Source of the DNA: Chara braunii
Lineage: Eukaryota; Streptophyta; Charophyceae; Charales; Characeae
NCBI GenBank assembly: GCA_003427395.1
Contig: BFEA01000180.1
Coordinates: 1,235,049 to 1,265,653, forward strand
DNA: 30,605 bases
Direction: 5' to 3'
The notes under the pieces were generated by a model, which did not search any database, had not been told where the DNA came from, and saw only the letters and a list, made by a program, of their open reading frames with translations. Below, piece after piece: positions 1-10,253 of this stretch (the first letter of the stretch is position 1; the number at the start of each line of letters is the position of its first letter). The position numbers and the translations under genes were made by a program.

Positions 1-513
1 AGCTCGCATTAGCGCAGCGTGCCGGCATTGCCCGCAATGGCCAAGATCCCTGCCCACTCGCCCTGTTTGCCTATATGCCAGTGTTGCGTGTGGGCAGCCA
101 GCATCTGGGCCCCAGTGCCTGGACCCAGGCCCGATGCAGTTGAGGCCCGGGGGATGCAGTTGCACCTCTTTCGTCAAGGCCTGCGGCCAGATTCAAATAG
201 TGGGCCGATTTCCCTTTGGCATTTTCGGCCTCTATACCCAGCATGCATTGTCGGCCTCACGTTCAAGTGCCCAGGGCCTAACTAACTCTGGGGCCCTGGG
301 ATTTCCACATTTGCAGAGATCCGTGACTCGGTGCACTCCAACCAACTGGTGTGCTGCAACTGTATGGACCCCACTTCGTGAAATGTCTGCACAGAGGGCT
401 CTTGTTGATTTGCTGGCCCGCCTTCACTTAGGGCGGGCACGAGCCTTGCTGGCTCCTTAGCCCAGAACATGTACATCATGGCAAGGCCCCTTCTTGAGGG
501 CTCAATCCTCACA
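1..513 (-). mobile_element. LTR, minus strand, truncated by window edge
   Basis: Read on the minus strand, this LTR starts at 513 with TGTGAGGATTGAGCCCTCAA and runs off the left edge. The first 160 bases match 30446-30605 with about 9 differences by hand count (about 94%). A more diverged relative starts at 21671 after the integrase ORF of E2, which is what identifies the sequence as an LTR. Shared blocks include GCCCTAAGTGAAGG followed by a GGGCC run. No polypurine tract is obvious at 514-530, so this may be a 5' or solo LTR. Its right-hand terminus and any coding region lie outside the window. Confidence 0.75.
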
Positions 514-3500
514 GCAGGGATTCAAAAGGATTATGTCTCGTGATTGGTGTGCTTGCCTGTGACCTATGTGTACGTACGGAGGACGGCATCGACAACAACG
601 TGATTTTGAAAGGTTTCGGTAGGTCTGAGCGTCGCGCAGTATCAGTTTATTTAGTTGGCGCTAGACCAAGCCTTGGGACTAGCACTAGCGGTTATGACGT
701 CCGACTTTCATCAAGGAGATTCAAGGATCGAGATCGAGAGGCCGTCGCGGCAGTCGAGGACCTTAAGCACGCGCCTCTTTTAGTAAGCCCGTTTCGATTC
801 CGCGGGTTCAGGATGCTGGCGAAAGTACGCTATTGCGCCATAGCAGGGAAGGCTACGACGCGGTCAGGGTCTGAGTCGTAATTGCACCTGATGCGTAGTA
901 TCCACGGGGTTGCCTGAAATGCGGCAGCAAACTGTTTTCGCGGCTGCGTCAAAGTTATCCCTTTGCAGTATTTTGGGGATCCCCGTAGCAGCCACATCCG
1001 TGTTCGAGCCCCCCCCAATGAGGGAACTTAGCGGGAACCGCGCCCACCAGCAGGCGTGGCACCTGGTATAATAGGTGGGCGGTACCGGCTAGGGGGGGTC
1101 AGCCGGTAGCATCGGTACCAGGCTTCTCCGATGGGCCAGTCATTGTGCCTCCCCTCCGGCCCCCTCCCCATGTGGGCATCAGTGGGTGACGGGCGTGGGC
1201 TCGGTCGGGCACCAGCGGGCGGCCATGGGCAGAGTAGGTAGCTCAGCGGGCAGCAGTAAGGGCGGTACCGGGCAGTGCTACGTAGCAGCAAGTGATGAGC
1301 GCGGTAAGCCGGAGCAAACGGGCGCTGAGGTTGTAGAACGAGGCAGCGGAGCCAACGGTATAGCTCTAAGTAGCGGGCGGTGGGGCTGGCCCGGCAGCAG
1401 GAAAGCGGAGCACTAGCGAGCACAGGGAGTAAGGGCAGACAATGAGATAAAAAAGGGAGCGAGAGTGTTTGGGCGTGTTTCAGTGCCAGATACACTAGCA
1501 GAGGGGAAAGACCGGCAGCAGGGCAGACAAATAACATAGCGGAGCTGCAAAGACCGATACCGGGGCACGGTAGACCAGAGCGGGTGAGGACAGAGGGCGG
1601 AGGCCGATACCGGCGGAGGTAGAGGAAGCGACGGGCACGAAGGCAGGCAGCGGTGGTGCGGGCGCTGTCGGACTAAAGGGAACGGGGCTGAGTGAAGCGG
1701 AGCGCTAGCAAGTGAGGGAGAGGCTGGCAGAAGGTGGCAGGAGGAACGAACGAACCTGGACGCATATTTGCGCCAGGTACATTCAACAAACGAGGTGAAG
1801 ACGGCGATGAAGGGGGGGTATGGAAGTAGAGAGGAAAGCCATATCCCGCTCGTTTCTTGATGAAAACGAGCGGGGAGAGATGGTAGACAAGGGTTTTTGC
1901 CCCGGGCGAGCGCAACGATTAGGTTAGTTTTGGCAATAAGTTAGTAGAAAGTGAGGTGGAGAAGAAAGTTAGTGCGCTGGGGTGTCGAGATGTGACGGAG
2001 ATGGCAGAGGTGAGAATCGAGATCTCGCTGATTCATGATGGAATCGAGCGAGCTCGAGTGTTAGTCGGGGGTTTTCGACCATTGCGAGTAGGATGGCGAA
2101 GTCAGTTCTGGCGCTAGGTTAGTAGGAAGTGCGTTAGATAAGATGGGAGGTGCGCCAAGCCATGGCGGAGGACTAGTAAGGCGCAACTATTGATAGCCTG
2201 TTTAGTCGATCATTCGCAGAATTAAGCGAGGGAAGGACGGATATCGGGGTTTCCAGGCAGCGCACATCCGATGGTAGGTCCGGAACGGACAGAAGTTGAG
2301 CGGATTGGTTATACAACTTGTATAAGCTGCTAGAAAGGGAGAGGGGGATGCACCCGGGCGGGTTCCTGGCTAGGTGCATTCAGTCGAGAAGGATTACAAG
2401 AGCAGAGAGGTAAGTTAGAGAGAGAGAGGGAGTACTCACGAGGAAACGGGCGGGCTGAGATGCTTGTGTTGTGCATATCGCATGATCCTGTACACTCTCA
2501 GAAGTACAGTGCATACCCCCGTGGTCGAGGAGGGGGTTCAACCCGGATTGAAAGCTTAAGATGGCAGGGGAGGAAAGTCGATGCGATCGTTCTAATCAGA
2601 AATGGACGAAGTAACGTGCCGAATAGGGATGTTAGGATGCGGCGAGTGGGATGGTAAACTCGGACTAAGACTTTGAGAAACGAATCGGAGGCTGTGGGGA
2701 AGCTGCGCATGGGGAAACAGGCAATGTATCTAGTCGTATACCAAAAGGAGGTTCGTTTTCATTTTCAGTACGTGGAGTAGAGCGACAGCCGGAAAGGGCG
2801 TGAAGCTAGCTGCGAGGTCGAAAGGCTTACCTGCCGATTTGCCTGCAGTCCAGCCTGTCGCGTGGAAGCCAAGCCGTATGACTGTAGGCTTACTTGCTGG
2901 CCAGCGCACGACCTGTTGTGCGGGTCAAAGCAGTTGCAGGCTGGTTGGGGAGTGCCTGGTTACTTGTTAGTTGGGGAGTTTCCCATCCTATCGGGCCAAA
3001 GTGGCATGAGTCCAGCCCGGGGATGGATACTTATCGAAGTTCGGTAAGAGCAACACGACCGATATTTGTGTATGCTCAGCACACTGCGTGGCCAGTCGGA
3101 CTACGTTGCGGTCACACTGTGTGGGCGTTAAAAATAAGGTTGTGCTTTCTTTCTTTTGAATCACAGCCTGAGTGCACCCCTCTTGGGTCTTAGAGACTCA
3201 AACTTTCTCCTTCTGCCCTTCTTACTCTAAGTCTAGTCTATTGGTTCTGAGACGAAGGCGACAGGCGGGATTGCAACCCGTAATCCGTGCCAAGGCCTGT
3301 GTGGGAGGTGTGCCCCACCGATTGCGGGAGCTCTTCCAAAACTCAGGAGGAGTTCTGGAGGCAGCGAACTGAGAGGTAATTAGTTTCTTCCCTTCTATAA
3401 ACCCAGTTATAACCCTTATCTGTACGTCTCTGTATGTTTGACTGAGTGTATTGTATGCGCCCCTACTTTGACTTGAGTTTGACTTTCAGGACAGAAACTA

Positions 3501-3640
3501 GACTAAGTAAAGGAATGTGCGTGCAATGGCAGTTTCAATTTTTGTCTGTTTGTCTGAAAGCAGATTAATGAAAAGGGGTTGCATCAGGGGGGAAGTTGGG
3601 AAGAAGGCAGTCTTGCTTGTGCTTGAATGGGTCTTATAGG
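514..3640. other. Gene-poor stretch, purine-rich in part
   Basis: I find no recognisable protein or RNA gene here. ORFs up to 169 codons occur on both strands but have low-complexity composition and no motifs. About 1400-2130 is strongly purine-rich on the plus strand. Diverged repeats occur: GCGGAGCACTAGC near 1406 against GCGGAGCGCTAGC near 1697, and AGTTAGTAGAAAGTG near 1939 against GGTTAGTAGGAAGTG near 2117. A TATA-like TTAAAAATAAGG lies at 3128-3139. The region may be the upstream part of a very long LTR that ends near 5082, but that is inference. Confidence 0.4.
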
Positions 3641-4465
3641 GTCAGACATTGTTTCTAAGATGAATGGCCTGACTGTTGTGTTTTGTTCTGTTTTCTGAAG
3701 GGCCAAGCATTGTTTAGAAGATGAATGGCTTGGTCGCTATGTTTATTTAATTTAACCAGACATTGTTTCTAAGATGAATGACCTGGTTGTTGTTTCTATG
3801 GGGTATTGACTGTGCGAGCTTTGAGGACCACACATTGTTTCTAAGATGAATGGTCTGTTCGCTGTTTATTATTGGGTGGTTTCTGAACAGTCTCTGGGTC
3901 TTGACCCAGGGTACTCTGCCTTTTTGTACTGAGAAAAGAGGGTTGAGCATTGTCTTTAAGACGAATGACCCAACTCTTTTGGTTGTTTTGTGCTGAGGGA
4001 GGTTCAGGCCAAAGACTGGACATTGTTTCTAAGATGAATGGTCTAAGTCTAAGGCCTCAGGATTATAATGTGAAATAGGGAATAGGACTTTCTATATTTT
4101 TATATCTATATATTTATGAGAACAAGGCTAGCCAGACATTGTTTCTAAGACGAATGGTCTGACTATAGCCTTGTCACATATTAAGAGAGTATAATTTATA
4201 GAGCTATAACTGAGGGTAACTTGGGCCGGCTGAGCATTGTTTCTAAGATGAATGGCTCAGTCCTACGCTCATTTCTGAAGATTAAGTTCAGAGAAGTATA
4301 TATAACTCGGTTATTTAAACAGATCAGGGCGACTAAGCATTGTTTCTAAGATGAATGACTTAGTCATATGCCCAATGAAGAGAGAAGTAGTTGTGCAACC
4401 TGTTCGTGTATAACTAAGGCAAAGAGTTGGCATTGTTTCTAAGATGAATGGCCTAACTCGATGCC
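3641..4465. repeat. Array of ten fold-back elements with conserved loop and covarying stems
   Basis: Ten copies share the 20-nt core CATTGTTTCTAAGATGAATG with 0-4 changes. They lie at about 3641-3673, 3703-3733, 3754-3788, 3826-3857, 3934-3980, 4006-4057, 4122-4174, 4228-4263, 4327-4373 and 4418-4465. The core ends pair (CATT/AATG) around a loop GTTTCTAAGATG. The flanking arms differ between copies but remain complementary: GTCAG/CTGAC, CCAAGC/GCTTGG, AACCAG/CTGGTT, AGACT/AGTCT, CTGAG/CTCAG, GACTAAG/CTTAGTC, GAGTT/AACTC. Several copies have a second outer helix: AAAAGAG/CTCTTTT, AGGCC/GGCCT, ACAAGGCTA/TAGCCTTGT, GGGC/GCCC. Copy 4 pairs poorly. Spacing is 60-120 bp. No known family is recognised. 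Confidence 0.85.
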
Positions 4466-4748
4466 CTATGTAAGCTGGGTATGAAGGGGTAAATCATTGA
4501 AAGACTATGAACTATTGTTTGCTAAAGGTGACTTGGGATTGGTGAGAGTACTTACCTTTGTGGTTTGGCCTGCATGTGGCTGAGTGAGATGACTACCTAG
4601 TTTGAGTTTCAGTTTGACAGGTAGTTGCTTTAGTTGCTCGCCACGTGCTAGAGCCATAGGAGTTAGTTTCGATTTCTGCATTTTCTGAGTTAACTTTATT
4701 TTACTTAGATCAATTTTTGCATTATCTGAGATCATTTATTATACTTGG

Positions 4749-5075
4749 GCTTGTATAAATCTTGGTAAGCCACTTTCTTTACGGGAAGCGCTGCCGAAAT
4801 TTCTGCAAATCCAAGGAGTTAGTAAAAATTTGACCTTTCAAAGTTCAACTTGTCTAAATTTTATATATGACTTAGTAAAAATATGGAAAGTCTTCTTTTC
4901 TAAAGGGAGTGTTGCCCAAATTTTTGCTAATTTAGGGAGTTAGACAAAAATTGAACTTTGGAAAGTTGAAGACTATTTTTGTCTTCATATTCGGGCTGAT
5001 ATAAATTATGAGAAGGCACTTTCCTTACGGGAAGCGCTGCCAAATTTTTCTTAGATTGAAGAAGTTAGAGTATAT
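4749..5075. repeat. About 123-bp tandem repeat, three diverged copies
   Basis: The block CACTTTCTTTACGGGAAGCG followed by CTGCCGAAATTT begins at 4771. It recurs as TCTTCTTTTCTAAAGGGAGT at 4891 and as CACTTTCCTTACGGGAAGCG at 5017, a spacing of about 120-126 bp. Each is followed about 25 bp later by a GGAGTTAG or GAAGTTAG motif and an AT-rich run. It lies directly between the hairpin array and a PBS-like site. Confidence 0.7.
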
Positions 5076-5084
5076 TTTGACAGG

Positions 5085-5096
5085 TGGCGACTCTGG
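5085..5096 (+). other. PBS-like site (tRNA-Arg type, Tat/Ogre style)
   Basis: TGGCGACTCTGG follows TTTTGACAGG. Plant Tat/Ogre retrotransposons commonly use a PBS beginning TGGCGACTC, complementary to a tRNA-Arg 3' end. If this is a PBS, the upstream sequence including the hairpin array would be the end of a long LTR, ending near 5082. No Tat/Ogre proteins are visible downstream, so this rests on a 12-base resemblance only. Confidence 0.35.
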
Positions 5097-7450
5097 CAAT
5101 CCACCCTGAATAGGGGAGATTCTGTCGTGAGTCTACCTTTCTTTGGGCACTAGCTTAGAGGTAGACTTAGGCATAGTTAACTAGCCGGAGCCGGGTGAGA
5201 TCATGATATGAGAATTGTTCCCCAGGGACTTATAGGTTTAGTCTTGGGCATTGACATGTCTTGTGTTACAGGCCAGCGTGATCGATTTGATTCAGGACTT
5301 GGACTAGATTCAACTTGATCCCTTGAGGATCATTTTCTGTTATCATTGATAACAGGTCGGTTGCCGATTCGTCAGTTTACGATTCAACTCCAATTCACTC
5401 CTGCCACTCAACCTAAAGGCTTTAGCCTTGTGATTTAAACTGTTTCGTTCTGTTTTCGCCGGGACTTTATTTGAATGGCCATTTAAAGAAAAGTATTGAG
5501 CATGTTATTTGAGGAGTTGAACAAGAGTGAGGCTTGAATGGCTAAAACAAGGGGTATGAGTGCAGGGAATTGTTGAAGTTGACCCGGTGTAGTGCATGGC
5601 TTTTTGGTTTAATCTTTGATGTGATTGCAGGTATGTTTGGTGATTCGGACTTTGGATTTGACTGCCTGCGCTCACATATATATATATATATGGCTGAGAG
5701 GAACCCCACTGTGACTGTGAGAAGTGATCGTCCTATATAAATAACCCTTATATATATTTATATGAGCCTTGGGTATTCGTGCGGCTTACTGTGATCGCGC
5801 GTAAGGGTAAAGCATATTATGTTTTTGAAAGAAAAGGGAGATCCCTTTTTATCCTTTGCTTTTTAGAATTATATAGTTGGACGTTGTAGTCCGTGGCAGC
5901 CGTCAAAGTCAAACCCCTTGACTTATTTCCAGGCCCTAGATGATGGAGCTGGTCTCCGGGGCAATAAGAGACGATTGCCACCATAGGTATGAACCTGTGT
6001 ACCACCCACTCTCCGCAAGGTGCAGAAGAGGGTGTGGTTCTCAACCGCACTTGGCGGTTGTCCAGCGTCGAGAGATTAACCCTCAAGGCGTGTGTCAGCC
6101 GACACTTGAGTGTCGAATGCGACCCTCGAGGTTAACGAGGACCGCATGAGTATGGGTACTGCATAGTAGGCCATCACTGCGACCGCTTGCGTATTCATGC
6201 ATTACTAGTCGGTATGAGTTAGCCCTGCGTCCGCGCGATTTTATACCAAGTCTCGCGCGCGTCGCTTATCCGATTTCCGCGTCTTAAAGTTATGGAACGG
6301 CTACTAAAGGGACTAGGAGTGTTGTCGCGTTGCTTGGTGTGTGTGTGTGTGTGCCTTCTGCCAACCTAGCATTGTTGATGACTATCGGTTACTTCACAGT
6401 GCGACGCATTAATCCGTGCCCCACACACTCTCTAATTCATTTGGCTCGGACCCTCGTCAGGAGCGCGGTTGCCGAGGTAAGCGCCCTGACGGGATTTGCC
6501 CCATCAGCGCTTTACGTTGATAAAGGAAGCACCCTGTGCGACCTTCAAAAATGATGGCAAGTACCCTTGTAAGGGTGTTTGTTACGACAGTCCTCAAAGA
6601 CCCTATTAAGCGACGTACCGTCGCTTTGGGTAAGGGTTAGAAAGTATAACGAAAACACAAGCAAATACATAGACTGAGCAGATGGATAACCAAATTCGGA
6701 TAATCGGAAGGACTCAACTTGGGGTTGGTATTCTAGTTCTGTGGCGTCCCTATGGCGAGCAGGAGTCCAACATGCACCTCCTGTCTGACTCAGAGGGATA
6801 CTTTCGGTATACTACCACCCTAGGTTAGCTTCAGTGTTCAAATACCAGCCCTTTTCGTTTGTCCTAGACGCCTTCCGACTTTCGTTGGGTGCAGTCTTAA
6901 TCGGGCTATCAAGAAGCCATCATCTTCGGGCGCGGGTTTTAGTCAGGACAACTGCTCCGAGTGGGACAAACTGCAGCACATAACAAGCGCAGGTAGCCCA
7001 CCCCTCTTGAGTAGCTTAAGGAGATTCGAAGCATACTCCTCGAGGTAGCTCACTCTGCAATCGAAATAAGTAGCATACTCCTCTAGGTGGCTTACCATAT
7101 AAAAGCACACCCCCTTGAGCAGCTCAAGCTTGTAATAGACATAGTGTTGCACGTAGCTCACTCCATGCAATTTATAATCAAAACTCGGCCCGACCTTGCG
7201 TCTAGTCACAGGTGGGTTATAGTCCTGCCCTCAGCCCACCGTAGTTTGGTTGATCGGGCCAAACCACGACTCATCATGTCATTAAGCCAAGATGTTGCCT
7301 ACATTGTTTGCACAATCGTAAAGCGACTCTCTGACTTTTGGACCTAAGTATCCCCTAGCCGTCGTCCTAGTTAGATTCTTTGGAGTGACCGGATACTTGG
7401 CTTAAATATTTAGCCCTCCCATATGATGATAGTAATAAAAATAATGATGA
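5097..7450. other. Non-coding stretch with simple repeats
   Basis: I recognise no gene. The stretch holds a (TA)n run at about 5673-5692, a (GT)n run at about 6336-6353, and a region around 6000-6130 with several short inverted repeats (for example ACCGC/GCGGT and GACACT/AGTGTC). The ORFs present are under 95 codons and have no motifs. Confidence 0.5.
6988..7127. repeat. Short tandem repeat, about four diverged units of 32-42 bp
   Basis: AGCATACTCCTCGAGGTAGC at 7030 recurs as AGCATACTCCTCTAGGTGGC at 7072 and as AGCACACCCCCTTGAGCAGC at 7104. A weaker copy begins at 6988. Each unit is followed by TCAC, TTAC or TCAA and contains a CTCGAGG-like near palindrome. Confidence 0.55.
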
Positions 7451-8679
7451 TGTGATGACCCAACCAAACACGGACTGAGACACAACTGATTTCTGAGTTT
7501 TGTTCACGGACTGAATGCCTTGTTGAGTTTCCTGCTTGCCACTAAGTTCTGCATGTCTGTGTGTGTGTGCATGCTTGCTGGTCTGCATGTCTGTCTGAGT
7601 GCTGGTTGGCTTGAGTGTGTGTGTGACCCGCAAGGGTACTTGTCCGTTCATTGGCCCTCAGGGCCATGACATTGAGGGATTGCAGCGGGGGAAAACACTC
7701 AAGTAGTAGGTAGGCCGGTACCGCACCTTGAAGAGGTAAGAGGTGCGGGTACTAGAGGCCGAGCAGAAGAAGACAAAAGTGGCATTTTTAGAGGCCCAGT
7801 AGTGGTAGGCTAGGTCTAGGCGGGTAATAGTCCAACCAGTCTGAGTCTAGGGCTTGTACAGGCAATATAAGAGTCTGCAATGATGGTTCCCTCCGAAAGG
7901 GAGGAGGTATCAGTTGCTGGGAAGGCCGAGCGGCCTGGAAGTCACCGCCCAAGAGGCAAGCAGGCCGCTATATCTCCAGGTCGGGCGAAGAGCCCATCCT
8001 CATTGTCGGTGTGCAAGTATGGCGACACACTGGTTGGAGCGCTGGCTGGAGCAGCGCTAGCTGAGAGCAGCTCTGTTGGGGAAGGAGCAAGGACGCAGAG
8101 GAGGAAGAAGAGCAGGAGGAAGGGGGAGCGCCAGAGGTCCTTACCCGGCTATGGTGGCGACCATCTTCATCACCTTGGTGGGCGCTGCAACAGTTTGACC
8201 CCAGCGGGGGTAGAGCCACACCAAGAAGCTTCGAGGCAGAGTCAGGCATGGCGGCCTGATCTAGAACAACCATAGCTGTTTTGGGTTGTCCTTTGGACAT
8301 CAGGGCAAGGCCCAATAGTCCGCCATAGCCCAGGCCTATGAGAGTGAAGAGTGAGGGAGGCGGCCATGGCTATGGTGGACCTCAAGTGATACATGCAGTA
8401 GAAGAGGAACTCGGACATGATTCTGGATCAGCCATTCAACATTGTACTATTATTTCTTGTATGAATAAGAGAGGACGAGTAAAGGAGGAGAGTGTTAGGC
8501 AAAGAAGAAGAGCTTGTTCATTTGTCTATGCTGGTGTACATCATCTTCTTCTTCTTTCTTTCCTATTCTTCTTCTTCTTACCCTCTCTCTCCTCTCAAGT
8601 TCATTCATTTCTTTCTGCAATTGGACGACATTATATTATCTGATGAATGTGTATCTCGAAATTGGCCAGGATCATAACA
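7451..8679 (+). mobile_element. 5' LTR of element E4
   Basis: The right end is defined by ...ATAACA, then T, then a perfect initiator-Met PBS at 8681. The proposed left end is TGTGATGACCC at 7451, giving a TG...CA LTR of about 1.23 kb. A TATA box TATAAG at 7866-7871 would be its promoter. A pyrimidine-rich stretch (CTTCTT repeats) occupies about 8540-8605. No second copy of this LTR is in the window, so the left end is tentative. ORFs inside it look like chance. Confidence 0.6.
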
Positions 8680-8680
8680 T

Positions 8681-8692
8681 TGGTATCAGAGC
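8681..8692 (+). other. Primer-binding site of E4 (initiator tRNA-Met)
   Basis: TGGTATCAGAGC is the standard plant PBS, complementary to the 3' end of initiator tRNA-Met. It sits one base after the LTR CA terminus and marks the start of the element's internal region. Confidence 0.85.
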
Positions 8693-8726
8693 GGATTCTA
8701 CTTGCTGGTGAGAGCTGACTTATCCA

Positions 8727-8773
8727 CCCTAACCCTTACCTAAGTGGTAAGGGCTAACCACTTAGGGTTAGGG
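8727..8773 (+). other. Strong leader hairpin downstream of the E4 PBS
   Basis: CCCTAACCC (8727-8735) and TAAGTGGT (8741-8748) pair with ACCACTTA (8757-8764) and GGGTTAGGG (8765-8773). This gives 17 bp interrupted by one 5-nt bulge and closed by an 8-nt loop. An alternative hairpin, CCCTTACC/GGTAAGGG (8733-8753), uses the same bases and excludes the first. The GGGTTAGGG part is incidentally telomere-like. Confidence 0.75.
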
Positions 8774-8824
8774 TTGGTCCGAAGTGGGAAGTGGGGCAGC
8801 GTGGCTTAGGGAAGTTGCCCCCAC

Positions 8825-9007
8825 TTGGTTAGGTCATGTTGGGTCGACATTGAACCTGACAAGGTTGATTGTGAGCATGTAAGTGGTGGCGAGACACATA
8901 AAGAGGACTTCATGCAACAAGTTGAGAAAGGCGACAGTGAGAGGCCCTCGCACCTGGAATCTGACCTAAGGAAGACACTTGGTGACTTGAGGGCTTCCCT
9001 CAAGTAG
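8825..9007 (+). CDS. Short gag-like N-terminal fragment of E4
   Basis: A 61-codon frame rich in Glu, Asp, Lys and Ser begins about 130 bp after the PBS and ends at TAG 9005-9007. The same frame then runs on briefly to a second stop before E3-family LTR sequence begins near 9050. Position and acidic, coil-prone composition suit the start of a retrotransposon gag, but there is no conserved motif and the opposite strand is also open. The first codon used here is TTG, so the true start is unknown. Confidence 0.3.
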   Translation: MVRSCWVDIEPDKVDCEHVSGGETHKEDFMQQVEKGDSERPSHLESDLRKTLGDLRASLK

Positions 9008-9049
9008 GCGATCTTGAGGGAAGCAGCCATTCTGCATCTACGGACTGCA

Positions 9050-9690
9050 AGTTAGTAGCGCTAGCAATAGTCCTCAGCGCTGGGCGCTAGTAGCATTAGC
9101 AGTAGTCTTCAGCGTTGGGCGCTAGTAGGAGCTAGAGTAGTACTGGAGAGAGAGAGATTGGGCGGAGGCCAGGGAGACTTACCTGCAGCGCCGTAGCTCC
9201 AGCTCCATCTTCGAGGTACCTACAGCACAGCGCTAACTTCACAGGTTAGCACCTGGCACATGGGAGAGAGAGAGTTCTTCTTCTTCCTCTTCTCAGTCCA
9301 CCATCTCCCTCTCACCCTCTCGCTACCTGACTTCACTGCATCAGCAGACTATGAGAGAGCGGGCTTGGTGACATTCGGATCCAGACTCGACATTGGGCTT
9401 CAGACATTTGACGAGGGATTATTTGGGACCTGTAACAAAGACTTGGTTTTGACGACATACCCATCTCTCCCCCTCTTCTTCGTCTGCTCCCCTCCTCTTC
9501 GTTTGTGCATGATCTGGACCTGGCGCATTTTTCCTGTGTGTAGCGCCAGGCCCCTTGACACCTTGTGATGAGGATGATGTATGTTTGGTCTGCGTTGCAA
9601 CATTGATTGGGCTAGTCCTTGGTATTTTAGCATTCTGCTGCGTTGTCTTGCACTACGTGCTAGAGGTCAGTCCCGGTCAGGTTAGGACTT
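9050..9690 (+). mobile_element. LTR fragment of the E3 family
   Basis: About 600 bp align with 27880-28490. Landmarks are TTCAGCG(C/T)TGGGCGCTA, GGCGGAGGCCAGGGAGAC, GACGAGGGATTATTTGGGAC and GATGATGTATGTTTGGTCTG. The U3 part present at 27314-27880 is absent. TGGTATTTTAGC at 9620-9631 lines up with the PBS-like site at 28430. The fragment interrupts the E4 leader and abuts sequence leading into E1. Confidence 0.75.
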
Positions 9691-9845
9691 GTATCTAAGT
9701 CTTCCCCTGCGCTATAAAGCACCACGTTTGTATGTATCAGGATGTACACTGCTTGTTGAGATTTCGCTTGCACTGCATTGTCCATTTTGTCCTTTTTATC
9801 ACATTGCGGATCCTCAGTTATATATGTACATGGCCCAACTGGGCA

Positions 9846-10250
9846 TGTAATATACATGAGGTGATTGGTTGCAAGGAAGGAGGAAGATTGGGATCTGTGG
9901 TTGAGGGAGAACGGGTACTCACCTGGGTTTGAACTCAATACTGGAATCCGCAATGTCTTCATGGTCTTCATGAGATTGAGTGCCACATGGCACTTCCGTG
10001 TGTGATCAGGAATATACTTATTATCATTGTTGATGTGAAGAGGGGAGAAGCCCGGAGCAGGAGAGGGTCAGCAGGGATTATTGCATGATTCTTCATCTTC
10101 TCCTTTGTTTGTTTCCCCTCCACTCTCTTCTATTGATGCTAATGAGATACTGTTTGATATATTTCTTCACGAATTGGGGACTTTGCTGCAGATACTGACT
10201 CTACAAGTATTTGACGACTTCTGAGTATCTGTCAGACTGGGTTCATTACA
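9846..10250 (+). mobile_element. 5' LTR of E1, shortened in U3
   Basis: It ends ATTACA, then ATT, then the PBS. From TACATGAGGTGA (9853) onward it matches the 3' LTR at 16641-17038. It begins TGTAATA like the other LTRs of this group but lacks about 0.8 kb of U3 present in the 3' copy. It contains GTGCCACATGGCAC at 9980-9993, one base off the palindrome found in the other two copies. Confidence 0.75.
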
Positions 10251-10253
10251 ATT

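Noticed and set aside
960-1025. GTTCGAGCC resembling a tRNA T-loop (B box)
   Set aside because: The bases around it cannot form the T stem and there is no A box at the right distance.
1028-1537. 169-codon minus-strand ORF
   Set aside because: Composition is Pro/Leu/Arg/Ser low complexity as expected opposite a purine-rich strand; no domain is visible.
3641-4465. Hairpin array as box C/D snoRNA cluster
   Set aside because: AAGATGAAT is near the C-box form, but there is no consistent CTGA D box at a fixed distance.
3641-4465. Hairpin array as a CRISPR
   Set aside because: The spacing is irregular (60-120 bp), the arms vary with compensating changes, and the sequence is eukaryotic.
7880-8315. 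ORFs on both strands inside the E4 LTR
   Set aside because: They lie within U3/R sequence around the TATA box and have no recognisable motif.
8760-8775. Interstitial telomere repeat (TTAGGGTTAGGG)
   Set aside because: There are only two units, and they form one arm of the leader hairpin.
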